Source of the DNA: Candidatus Parcubacteria bacterium
GTDB lineage: Bacteria; Patescibacteriota; Patescibacteriia; JAACEG01
Assembly: GCA_023142625.1 (NCBI GenBank)
Contig: JAGLJD010000026.1
Span: 1-10,473, forward strand
Reading direction: 5' to 3'
DNA length: 10,473 nt
Positions 1 to 5,883 of the stretch are shown here, piece by piece. Within the stretch, counting starts at the first letter, position 1. Every line of letters starts with the position of its first letter. Under the pieces are notes generated by a model. That model saw nothing but the letters and a program-made list of their open reading frames with translations, was not told the origin of the DNA and made no database searches. A program made the position numbers and the translations under genes.

Positions 1-2
1 TA

Positions 3-152
3 GATGCCTCAATAAATACTATTGGAAAAAAGGATTTTATGATCCATAAAGTCATTGAGGAAAAGGATAAAGTTTTGGATAAAATTAATAAATGGTGGAA
101 AGATGGGGAAAATATAACACTACGAGAGAATTGTTTTGTAAATAATTCTTAA
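3..152 (+). CDS. C-terminal tail of an unidentified protein, cut by the window start
   Basis: An open frame runs in from the left edge and ends at TAA (150-152), giving the last 49 residues of a protein. The tail is highly charged, with a Lys/Glu/Asp-rich stretch (VIEEKDKVLDKINKWWKDG) that could form an amphipathic helix or short coiled coil, and it ends ...CFVNNS. I do not recognise the family. RhuM-type genes are often found beside type I restriction-modification genes, so a restriction or methylation subunit is a reasonable guess from context only. Nothing in the tail proves it. The frame could also be fortuitous, but its composition looks coding. Confidence 0.5.
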   Translation, partial: DASINTIGKKDFMIHKVIEEKDKVLDKINKWWKDGENITLRENCFVNNS

Positions 153-282
153 CATTTTCAAAGCAAATAATATTTATGATATTTCAAAATAAAGAAAATT
201 GGTTGCAAACCAGCTTTCGCAATTAAGTAAGGGTATTTTTAAAAAAATTTATAAAATACAAAAAAGTTAAAAAATAATTTTT

Positions 283-333
283 ATGAACAACCAAAATAAA
301 AACAGCCAAATTATCATCTACGACAAAAAATAG
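283..333 (+). other. 16-codon mini-ORF resembling a RhuM N-terminus, upstream of the RhuM gene
   Basis: ATG at 283 opens a frame reading MNNQNKNSQIIIYDKK, with TAG at 331-333, only 7 bases before the RhuM start at 341. From memory, many RhuM-family proteins begin with a segment of the type 'NSQIIIYxTxDGK', so this looks like the first residues of a second RhuM-like gene lost by deletion. A translated leader peptide is the alternative. A TATAAA-like box lies at 250-255, about 27 bases upstream of the ATG, but I see no good -35 box. The same gap (153-282) holds nothing else I can identify apart from AT-rich DNA. Confidence 0.35.
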
Positions 334-340
334 TAAAATT

Positions 341-1375
341 ATGCCTAAGAAAAATAAAAAAATCATTCCAAGCAACAACAGTTTTACTGAATTTTTGCTT
401 TATACAACCCCAAATGGAAAAGTGAGAGTAGAAATTTTTTTGCGTGATGAAAATATTTGGTTAACACAAGCGAAAATCGCGGAACTTTTTGGAGTAAAGA
501 TACCTGCTATTTCAAAGCATTTAAAAAATATTTTTGAAAGCGGCGAATTACGGGAAAATTCAGTTATTTCCATTTTGGAAATAACTGCTGATGATGGAAA
601 AAAGTACAAAACAAAATTTTATAGTTTAGACGCAATTATCGCAGTTGGTTATCGGGTGAATTCAAAAATCGCTACACAATTCCGCATTTGGGCGACTGAG
701 CGATTGAAAGAATATATTATTAAAGGGTTCACTATGGATGACGAACGGCTGAAAAATCCTGATAATATTTTTGGCAAAGATTATTTCAAAGAACAGTTGG
801 CGAGAATAAGGGATATTCGCTCCAGCGAACGAAGATTATATCAGCAAATAACTGATATTTACGCGCAGTGCAGCGCCGATTATAATCCTGACGAAAAAAT
901 TACTAAACAATTTTTCGCGACAGTTCAAAACAAACTTCATTTTGCTATTACAGGAAAAACCGCCGCTGAGATAATCTCCGAAAGAGTTAATGGTAAAAAA
1001 CAAAATATGGGACTAACAACTTGGAAATACGCGCCAAAAGGAAAAATCAGGGAAACTGATGTTGTAATTGCTAAAAATTATCTTAATGAACGAGAACTTA
1101 ATTTATTAAATAGGATTGTAACAATGTATTTGGATTACGCGGAAATGCAGGCGACAAAAGGAATTATTATGTATATGAAAGATTGGGTAAAAAAACTTAA
1201 TGCGTTTCTTAAATTTAACGAAGAGGAAATTTTAACAAATACTGGAAAAGTCAGCCATAAAGTTGCCGAAGAATTGGCGCTCGGCGAATACAAAAAATTT
1301 AGAAAAATTCAGGATAAGAATTATATTTCCGACTTTGATCAAGAAGTTAAAAAGATATTAGAAACTAAAAATTAA
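341..1375 (+). CDS. RhuM-family protein (COG3943 / PF13310 type)
   Basis: This 344-residue protein matches the usual length and layout of the RhuM family, named after a gene of Salmonella pathogenicity island 3 whose biochemical role is not established. Residues 17-37 form the entry beta segment (LLYTTPNGKVRVEIFLRDEN). Residues 40-70 contain the signature WLTQAKIAELFGV, then an AISKHLKNIF stretch that looks like a helix-turn-helix. Residues 103-130 carry the conserved GYRVNSKIATQFRIWATERL block. The middle (about 185-215) includes a GKTAAEII segment and the rest is mostly helical. The first in-frame ATG follows an upstream stop closely, and no Shine-Dalgarno is visible. The next gene begins 11 bases after the stop, so the two are probably co-transcribed. 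RhuM genes commonly sit among restriction-modification or other defence genes, which fits this neighbourhood. The family call is firm; a DNA-binding or regulatory function is inference from the HTH-like segment. Confidence 0.88.
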   Translation: MPKKNKKIIPSNNSFTEFLLYTTPNGKVRVEIFLRDENIWLTQAKIAELFGVKIPAISKHLKNIFESGELRENSVISILEITADDGKKYKTKFYSLDAIIAVGYRVNSKIATQFRIWATERLKEYIIKGFTMDDERLKNPDNIFGKDYFKEQLARIRDIRSSERRLYQQITDIYAQCSADYNPDEKITKQFFATVQNKLHFAITGKTAAEIISERVNGKKQNMGLTTWKYAPKGKIRETDVVIAKNYLNERELNLLNRIVTMYLDYAEMQATKGIIMYMKDWVKKLNAFLKFNEEEILTNTGKVSHKVAEELALGEYKKFRKIQDKNYISDFDQEVKKILETKN

Positions 1376-1386
1376 AAAATAAATTT

Positions 1387-2469
1387 ATGAAAATAGAACT
1401 CAAAGAAATTTCAATTAGAGATGTGTCTAATGGATATATAAATAACGACGAAGAAGGCGTTGTTGGTTATGGCGAAAAATTAAATATTCGTCCAAAATAT
1501 CAACGAGAATTTATTTATAAAGACAAGCAAAGAGATTCTGTAATTGAAACAATCAAAAAGGATTTTCCGCTTAATGTTATGTATTGGGTAAAAAACGAAG
1601 ACGGCACTTTTGAGGTGTTAGACGGACAGCAAAGAACTATAAGTTTTTGTGAATATATAGATGGAAAATTTTCACTTGATAATCTGTATTTTCACAATCT
1701 TACAGACACGGAGCAAGAGCAAATACTAAATTATAAATTGATGGTTTATTTTTGCGAAGGTGATGATAAGGAAAAATTAGACTGGTTTAAAATTATTAAC
1801 ATAGCAGGAGAAAAACTTGCTGATCAAGAATTAAGAAACGCAATTTATACAGGAACTTGGTTAACTGATGCAAAAAGACATTTCAGCAAATCAGGTTGTC
1901 CTGCCCACAGCATAGCCAGTGATTATTTAAAAGGTTCGGCAATTCGTCAGGATTATTTAGAAACTGCGATCAGTTGGATTAGTAATGGCAATATTGAACA
2001 ATATATGGCAGATAATCAGCACAAGCCAAACGCGAATGAATTATGGCTGTATTTCCAAAGTGTCATAAATTGGATAAAAGCGGTTTTCCCAAATTATCGC
2101 AAAGAAATGAAAGGCGTTTCATTTGGAATTCTCTATAACGAATTTAAGAATAAAGAATTTGACGCAAAAAAATTGGAAAAAGAAATAATTAAATTGATGC
2201 AAGATGAAGATGTGACTAAAAAGTCTGGTATCTATGAATATGTTTTAACTGAAAACGAAAAATATTTAAATATTCGCGCTTTTACGGACAAGCAAAAAAG
2301 AGAAGCATATGAAAAACAGAAGGGTATTTGTCCGAAATGCAAAGAGCATTTTGAGTTAGATGAAATGGAAGCTGATCATATTAAACCATGGCACGAAGGA
2401 GGAAAAACAACAGAAAAAAATTGTCAGATATTGTGTAAGCAATGCAACAGAACTAAGTCTGGAAAATGA
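1387..2469 (+). CDS. DUF262 (GmrS/ParB-like) protein with C-terminal HNH endonuclease domain
   Basis: This 360-residue protein has two recognisable modules. The N-terminal DUF262 domain shows RPKYQREFIY at 36-45 and the diagnostic DGQQRT at 79-84. That motif belongs to the ParB/Srx-like fold and in GmrSD-type proteins is linked to nucleotide hydrolysis. The C-terminal module (about 313-360) is a zinc-ribbon HNH nuclease with Cys315/Cys318 and Cys350/Cys353 as likely zinc ligands, the general base in ADHIKPWH (His331), and Asn345 and Asn354 downstream. Known DUF262-nuclease fusions act as modification-dependent (type IV) restriction enzymes against phage DNA, for example GmrSD, where the partner domain is DUF1524 rather than this classical HNH. 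All key residues are present, so the gene should be functional. The HNH domain ends right at the C-terminus (TKSGK then TGA), with no extra tail. It follows the RhuM gene by 11 bases. The anti-phage role is inference from family and context. Confidence 0.87.
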   Translation: MKIELKEISIRDVSNGYINNDEEGVVGYGEKLNIRPKYQREFIYKDKQRDSVIETIKKDFPLNVMYWVKNEDGTFEVLDGQQRTISFCEYIDGKFSLDNLYFHNLTDTEQEQILNYKLMVYFCEGDDKEKLDWFKIINIAGEKLADQELRNAIYTGTWLTDAKRHFSKSGCPAHSIASDYLKGSAIRQDYLETAISWISNGNIEQYMADNQHKPNANELWLYFQSVINWIKAVFPNYRKEMKGVSFGILYNEFKNKEFDAKKLEKEIIKLMQDEDVTKKSGIYEYVLTENEKYLNIRAFTDKQKREAYEKQKGICPKCKEHFELDEMEADHIKPWHEGGKTTEKNCQILCKQCNRTKSGK

Positions 2470-2588
2470 AATAATAAGCGTTTATGTCAATGCGATTTAT
2501 CCTAATGGCAGAAATGCTTATTATTTGGGACGCCCAGCTGACGCGTTTAATGTGATGCGAGAATTAGGATTAAGAATTTTAAATATAT

Positions 2589-2620
2589 ATTTAAATACTT
2601 ATTTAAATAAGTATTTAAAT
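2589..2620. repeat. Perfect 32-bp palindrome built from ATTTAAAT units
   Basis: The 32 bases are exactly self-complementary. ATTTAAAT occurs at each end and at the centre, separated by ACTT and AAGT-type spacers. It lies about 120 bp after the DUF262 stop. It could form a cruciform, serve as a protein-binding operator, or mark a recombination junction. There is no T-tract after it, so it is not a classic terminator. Confidence 0.85.
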
Positions 2621-2738
2621 CATGATTTTTTTGTCATAGTCCATGCGCGATTAAATAAAATCAAAATTCAAAAAAAAACAGATACAAAATTAAAATGTAG
2701 CGGTGGACCTAAAACCCATCCATTGTATTTTGCAAAAA

Positions 2739-2769
2739 GGTTCCACAGCCCTATCGGGACTATGGAACC
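2739..2769 (-). repeat. Imperfect hairpin (GGTTCCA... / ...TGGAACC), possible secondary terminator
   Basis: GGTTCCACAG at 2739-2748 pairs with CTATGGAACC at 2760-2769 (one mismatch), with further partial C/G pairing towards a small loop. Read on the minus strand, the hairpin is followed by TTTTTGC, so it could act as a back-up terminator behind the stronger one at 2811-2836. The form also resembles dispersed REP-like palindromes. Only one copy is visible here. Confidence 0.45.
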
Positions 2770-2810
2770 AACAAAATGATGTCGGCGAAGTTGAATAAAG
2801 TCAATAATCA

Positions 2811-2836
2811 AAAAAAGGCGGGTTTAAAACCCGTCC
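2811..2836 (-). terminator. Rho-independent terminator of the GT-C membrane protein gene
   Basis: GGCGGGTTT at 2817-2825 pairs with AAACCCGTC at 2827-2835 (one G-T wobble). On the minus strand this GC-rich stem is followed by six T residues (complement of 2811-2816). It lies about 35 bases after the stop codon of the minus-strand gene ending at 2872, the expected place for its terminator. Confidence 0.7.
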
Positions 2837-2871
2837 CTACGAATAAAAAAATCAACAAATTAAATTGCCGG

Positions 2872-4245
2872 TTATTTATTTTGATACGATAATTTTTTAT
2901 ATATAAAATAATACGCCGCCCCTAAAATCAGAAACAGATAACTGAATAGATAGACAAAAAAACTATATGAAATAAGCGCGAACGCCGTAATCAGCATCGT
3001 TATTTTATATCTTCCTAAAATTATAACAAGCGGGAGCATCCATAAAAAATACCATTGCATAAACGAAAAATTCGCTGTTAAAAAATACAGCAAAAACGCG
3101 GCAAAATAATATTTTACAAGATTTGAAATTCCGCTTTTTTTGTTAAAAAAAATAAATCCTAAAATCACTGCGTATAGAATTATAAAAACAGCATAGCTTA
3201 TTTTTTTAATCAATATTATATTCGCGCCTTTTGTTATCGCAATTAATATTAACGGCAAAAAAGAAGCGTATGCTAATGAAATTGTTTCAAGTTGGCTGTT
3301 TATTCCTGAAAACATATCAGGCGTAGCGCCGATTAAAAAATAGCTTAAAGCCATAATCGCGCAGAATATAGCCGCGCTATTTATAAAAAATTTAATCTTC
3401 GCGCTTAATCTGCTTATGCTGTTTAAAGTGATTAAAATAAAAATCGGCAATAATAAAATTGTGATAAATTTTATTAAAACAGAGCAGATTAAAAAAATTA
3501 AACTTAAATAATACTTTTTTTTCAGCCAGACAAAAATGCTTAAAACAACAAAAAATATCATCGCGATGTCGTTGTGCCCGTTATTCGCGACCTCAAATAA
3601 AATCAGCGGGTTGAACGCGTATAGCATCGTCCCTAAATATTTATAGTCGGGTTTAATCTGTTTTATAATTTTAAAAACAAAAAAACAGATTCCGATATTA
3701 AACAAAATTGCCAGCAGCTTGAAAAACAGAACTCCTAAAAAAACGATTCCGTTGGCTAAAATTGTTGGAATCGCGGCTATTATCAGCCATAGCGGACCAT
3801 ATAACAGCGGCACACCGACAGCTCTCGGCTGCGTTAAATTAAATAATGGATCGTCTTGAAAATTTATCGGGGCTATAAAAAATGGATTTTGGTGATAATG
3901 CGTTAAAACTTTTGTCCTAAAAATATAATTATAAATATCGGAAGATCCAAGCGGCGGAATTATCAAAAGCGTAATCTGAAAAAGTATAAAAAACAAAATA
4001 ACGATTTTAAAATTTTCTTTCAGCGACTTTTTATCTTTCAGCGCTGTCTTATAAATTAAAAAGTAGAATAACAGCAGTCCTGCGAAAATAAAAAACAGAT
4101 ATAATAAAATAATCGCATTGCGCGGGGAAATAGAATAGTCGTTAAAAATTTTTCTTAACGGAGACCCAACAAAAGCAAGCAATAAAAAAAACAATTCCAT
4201 TAGCAAGCAATAAAAAAATATTTTATTGTTAAATATTCTTGGCAT
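2872..4245 (-). CDS. Polytopic membrane glycosyltransferase of the GT-C type (GT87/MptB-like)
   Basis: This 457-residue protein is almost entirely membrane segments, roughly a dozen hydrophobic stretches starting at about residues 9-26, 44-65 and 80-98. After the second or third helix comes a long polar loop with PPLGSSDIYNYIFRTKVL (97-114), then QNPFF and a YGPLW motif at 149-153. An acidic residue in this first outer loop (here Asp103) is the hallmark of GT-C enzymes, which use polyprenyl-phosphate sugars as donors. NNGHNDI at 221-227, preceding a helix, and NFSFMQWYFLWMLPL near 392-406 also fit GT87/mannosyltransferase-like families. It would transfer a sugar to an envelope glycan or lipid on the outer face of the membrane. 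Sugar and acceptor cannot be read from the sequence. It is transcribed alone on the minus strand with a terminator at 2811-2836. The start at 4245 is the first ATG and has no Shine-Dalgarno. Confidence 0.72.
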   Translation of the reverse strand: MPRIFNNKIFFYCLLMELFFLLLAFVGSPLRKIFNDYSISPRNAIILLYLFFIFAGLLLFYFLIYKTALKDKKSLKENFKIVILFFILFQITLLIIPPLGSSDIYNYIFRTKVLTHYHQNPFFIAPINFQDDPLFNLTQPRAVGVPLLYGPLWLIIAAIPTILANGIVFLGVLFFKLLAILFNIGICFFVFKIIKQIKPDYKYLGTMLYAFNPLILFEVANNGHNDIAMIFFVVLSIFVWLKKKYYLSLIFLICSVLIKFITILLLPIFILITLNSISRLSAKIKFFINSAAIFCAIMALSYFLIGATPDMFSGINSQLETISLAYASFLPLILIAITKGANIILIKKISYAVFIILYAVILGFIFFNKKSGISNLVKYYFAAFLLYFLTANFSFMQWYFLWMLPLVIILGRYKITMLITAFALISYSFFVYLFSYLFLILGAAYYFIYKKLSYQNK

Positions 4246-4268
4246 TTGTAAAATTATTTTGCTATAAT
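4239..4268 (+). promoter_or_regulatory. Candidate sigma-70-type promoter reading towards yidD
   Basis: TTGGCA at 4239-4244 (one base from TTGACA) and a perfect TATAAT at 4263-4268 are separated by 18 bases on the plus strand. Transcription would begin near 4275, pass through inverted repeat copy A and reach yidD at 4467, giving a 5' leader of about 190 nt that contains a large hairpin. The -35 box overlaps the start of the divergent membrane-protein gene. Confidence 0.5.
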
Positions 4269-4306
4269 AATTTATAGTTGATTAAACTTTGACGCTTTTT
4301 TACTTT

Positions 4307-4456
4307 TGTCTTTGCGAGGAACTGAACAACCTGCCTAAATTTTTGTGAAACAAAAATTTAGGATAGGGAGCGAGTGCGACGAAGCAATCTCGTTATTTCA
4401 GCACTGTGCCTAAACAACGAGATTGCTTCGTCGGCTATCGCCTCCTCGCAAAGACA
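4307..4456. repeat. Dispersed inverted-repeat element, copy A
   Basis: A 150-bp element with perfect 14-bp termini TGTCTTTGCGAGGA (4307-4320) and TCCTCGCAAAGACA (4443-4456). An inner 18-bp perfect stem CGACGAAGCAATCTCGTT (4377-4394) pairs with its complement at 4416-4433 around a 21-base loop. It ends 10 bases before the yidD start codon. No clean target-site duplication is visible. It belongs to the same family as copies B and C. The left arm carries an additional small hairpin, annotated separately. Confidence 0.88.
4334..4362. repeat. Small hairpin nested in the left arm of copy A
   Basis: CCTAAATTTTTG (4334-4345) and CAAAAATTTAGG (4351-4362) form a perfect 12-bp stem with a 5-base loop, TGAAA. 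Copies B and C lack it at the corresponding position, so it looks like a separate small palindrome inserted into, or grown within, copy A. Confidence 0.8.
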
Positions 4457-4466
4457 GCAACTTACT

Positions 4467-4724
4467 ATGAAAAATATTTTTATTTATTATCCGCGATTCG
4501 TTGTTTTAAAAATAATCCGTCTTTATCAAAAAACGCTCTCCTTTGACCATGGTTTTCCAAAAATATTTTTTCCAAACGGCTGGTGCAGATTTAATCCAAC
4601 CTGTTCAGAATACAGTTATCAGGCAATTAAAAAACACGGAATTATCAAGGGCGGATTTATGGCGCTATGGCGCGTAATGCGGTGCAATCCGTGGAACAAG
4701 GGCGGAAATGATCCAATTAAGTAG
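4467..4724 (+). CDS. yidD: Membrane protein insertion efficiency factor YidD
   Basis: This 85-residue protein matches the YidD family closely. It has an amphipathic N-terminus (residues 1-23, IYYPRFVVLKIIRLYQ), then GWCRFNPTCSEYSYQAIKKHG at 38-58 with the conserved Cys40 and Cys46, then GIIKGGFMALWRVMRCNPWNKGG with Cys73, ending at NDPIK. YidD is a small inner-membrane-associated protein that aids YidC-dependent insertion of membrane proteins. An in-frame ATG at 4374 would add 31 residues, but those are translated from inverted repeat copy A (MRRSNLVISA...SSQRQ) and are not part of the family, so I start at 4467. It converges on rnhB with an 8-bp overlap of the coding ends (4717-4724). A promoter candidate lies at 4239-4268. 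No Shine-Dalgarno precedes the ATG. Confidence 0.93.
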   Translation: MKNIFIYYPRFVVLKIIRLYQKTLSFDHGFPKIFFPNGWCRFNPTCSEYSYQAIKKHGIIKGGFMALWRVMRCNPWNKGGNDPIK

Positions 4725-5352
4725 CCGCCAAATATTTTATCGGCTTGAATGATTTTCTATGCAAATCGCAAATTCCGTATTTGGCAATCATCTGCCGATG
4801 CAAAAGAGTTCCGTATCCTTTATGCCGCTCAAAACCGTATTCAGGAAATTTTTTTGCATAATCAACCATCATTCTATCGCGCGCGACTTTTGCGATTATA
4901 GAAGCAGCAGAAATAGAAGCGATAATTTTATCCCCATGCTTTACTAATCTATGAGGAATATCATCTATAATAATTATTTTTTTATTTATTAGAAAATCAA
5001 TTAACAAATAATCGGGTTTTTTCACGGTTTTTTTAAGGCAGGCAATCGCTTTGTTTATGGATTCTAAATTTGCTTCGCCGATATTAATTTCATCAATTGT
5101 CTTGCTGCCCACTATGCCTATTGAGCATCCAACGGCTTTTTCCATAATAATTTTATTTAATGCTTCCCGTTGCTTGGCGCTCAACATTTTAGAATCTTTC
5201 AGTCCTTGAATGTTAGTTTTGGGCGACAGAATTACCGCGGCGGCAACTATCGGTCCTGCCCAAGACCCTCGTCCAACCTCGTCAACGCCAGCTACGGATC
5301 TATATCCCTGTTTTCGCAATTCTGTTTCATTGATAAAATTTGGATAATGCAT
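4717..5352 (-). CDS. rnhB: Ribonuclease HII
   Basis: RNase HII cleaves the RNA strand of RNA-DNA hybrids and removes single ribonucleotides misincorporated in DNA. The 211-residue protein has the family signature GVDEVGRGSWAGP at 22-34, supplying the first acidic pair (Asp24, Glu25). DSK follows at 53-55, then LLIDF with Asp119, and the VKHGDKIIASISAASIIAKVARD block at 137-159 with the fourth acidic residue (Asp141 in HGDK). The C-terminal YGFERHKGYGTLLH segment is also typical. Length is normal for the family and all metal-binding acids are present. The 3' end overlaps yidD by 8 bp in convergent orientation. The 5' end is divergent from the metallophosphoesterase gene with only 17 bp between the two start codons. 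The gap holds a perfect TATAAT box pointing towards rnhB. Confidence 0.96.
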   Translation of the reverse strand: MHYPNFINETELRKQGYRSVAGVDEVGRGSWAGPIVAAAVILSPKTNIQGLKDSKMLSAKQREALNKIIMEKAVGCSIGIVGSKTIDEINIGEANLESINKAIACLKKTVKKPDYLLIDFLINKKIIIIDDIPHRLVKHGDKIIASISAASIIAKVARDRMMVDYAKKFPEYGFERHKGYGTLLHRQMIAKYGICDLHRKSFKPIKYLAAT

Positions 5353-5358
5353 AATAAA

Positions 5359-5364
5359 ATTATA
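5359..5364 (-). promoter_or_regulatory. Perfect -10 box 6 bp before the rnhB start, suggesting a leaderless transcript
   Basis: The minus strand of the 17-bp gap between rnhB and the phosphoesterase reads ATTTT-TATAAT-TTTATT-ATG. A start site at the usual distance of 6-8 bases after the -10 box would fall on or beside the A of the ATG, leaving no room for a ribosome binding site. The plus strand of the same gap has TATAAA at 5361-5366, even closer to the other start codon. The DNA is AT-rich, so a chance match is possible. Confidence 0.4.
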
Positions 5365-5369
5365 AAAAT

Positions 5370-5882
5370 ATGAAATTCGCTATTATTTCAGACATTCATG
5401 ACAATTTATCAAATTTAAGCAAAGCGCTGAATTATTGCCGCGAAAACAGAATTAAAGAATTAATCTTTTGCGGAGATCTGTCAAATTGTGAAACCTTAAA
5501 ATATCTAATGGATAATTTTTCAGGAAATCTTTATCTTGTAGATGGAAATAATGACGGTCATCTGTGGAATAAAATAGAAAACTCTAATTTAAAAAACAAA
5601 AATCAACGAATAAACATTTTTAAAAAAATAGGTATATTTAATTTAGGCGGATTAAAAATAGCTATTACGCATTTTCAATGGACCGCTGGCGATTTAGCAA
5701 AAAAAGAAATTTATGATTTGGTATTTTTTGGGCATACTCATAAACCGTCTTATAAAAAAATTAATAAAACAGAACTAATAAACCCTGGAAATATTGCCAA
5801 TCTTCTTTTTTCGCCAAGTTTTGCGATCTATGACGCCATAAAGAGAAAACCAAAATTGATTTTACTAAATGAATTGAAATAA
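5370..5882 (+). CDS. YfcE-like metallophosphoesterase
   Basis: This 170-residue calcineurin-like phosphoesterase is of the small YfcE/MJ0936 class, typically a cytosolic phosphodiesterase with a two-metal centre. The metal motifs appear in order: SDIHDN with Asp8 and His10, CGDLSN with Asp36, VDGNNDG with Asn60/Asn61 and Asp62, ITHFQ with His101, and FFGHTHKP with His122 and His124. NPGNI follows at 138-142 and the typical FAIYD strand sits near the end. Length is normal. The physiological substrate is unknown for most members and cannot be read here. It is divergent from rnhB (17-bp gap) and converges on ychF with one base between the stop codons. No Shine-Dalgarno is visible. Confidence 0.92.
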   Translation: MKFAIISDIHDNLSNLSKALNYCRENRIKELIFCGDLSNCETLKYLMDNFSGNLYLVDGNNDGHLWNKIENSNLKNKNQRINIFKKIGIFNLGGLKIAITHFQWTAGDLAKKEIYDLVFFGHTHKPSYKKINKTELINPGNIANLLFSPSFAIYDAIKRKPKLILLNELK

Positions 5883-5883
5883 G

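Larger units (their letters stand above)
2470..2779 (+). other. Intergenic tract with an orphan open frame, possibly a gene remnant
   Basis: A frame shifted relative to the DUF262 gene stays open from inside that gene to TGA at 2777-2779. Its first part after the DUF262 stop (to about 2585) reads like real protein, including IYPNGRNAYYLGRPADAFN followed by VMRELGLRILN. It then passes through a palindrome (NIYLNTYLNKYLN) and a hairpin (FHSPIGTMEP) and loses protein character. There is no good start after 2469. I read it as the tail of an older gene or a fragment left by recombination, not an active gene. I do not recognise the family. Confidence 0.3.

Noticed and set aside
2360..2469. Shifted open frame overlapping the HNH end of the DUF262 gene as a separate gene
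   Set aside because: Within the overlap it is a shadow of the conserved HNH coding sequence; only the part after 2469 looks protein-like, and that part has no start.
1387..2469. Alternative genetic code (UGA as Gly) suggested by a candidate-phyla-like genome
   Set aside because: TGA ends the DUF262 gene just after a complete HNH domain, and none of the conserved genes has internal TGA; the standard bacterial code explains everything.
4374..4466. Upstream ATG giving yidD a 31-residue extension
   Set aside because: The extension is translated from inverted repeat copy A; YidD homologues begin at about the MKNIFIYY residues (4467).
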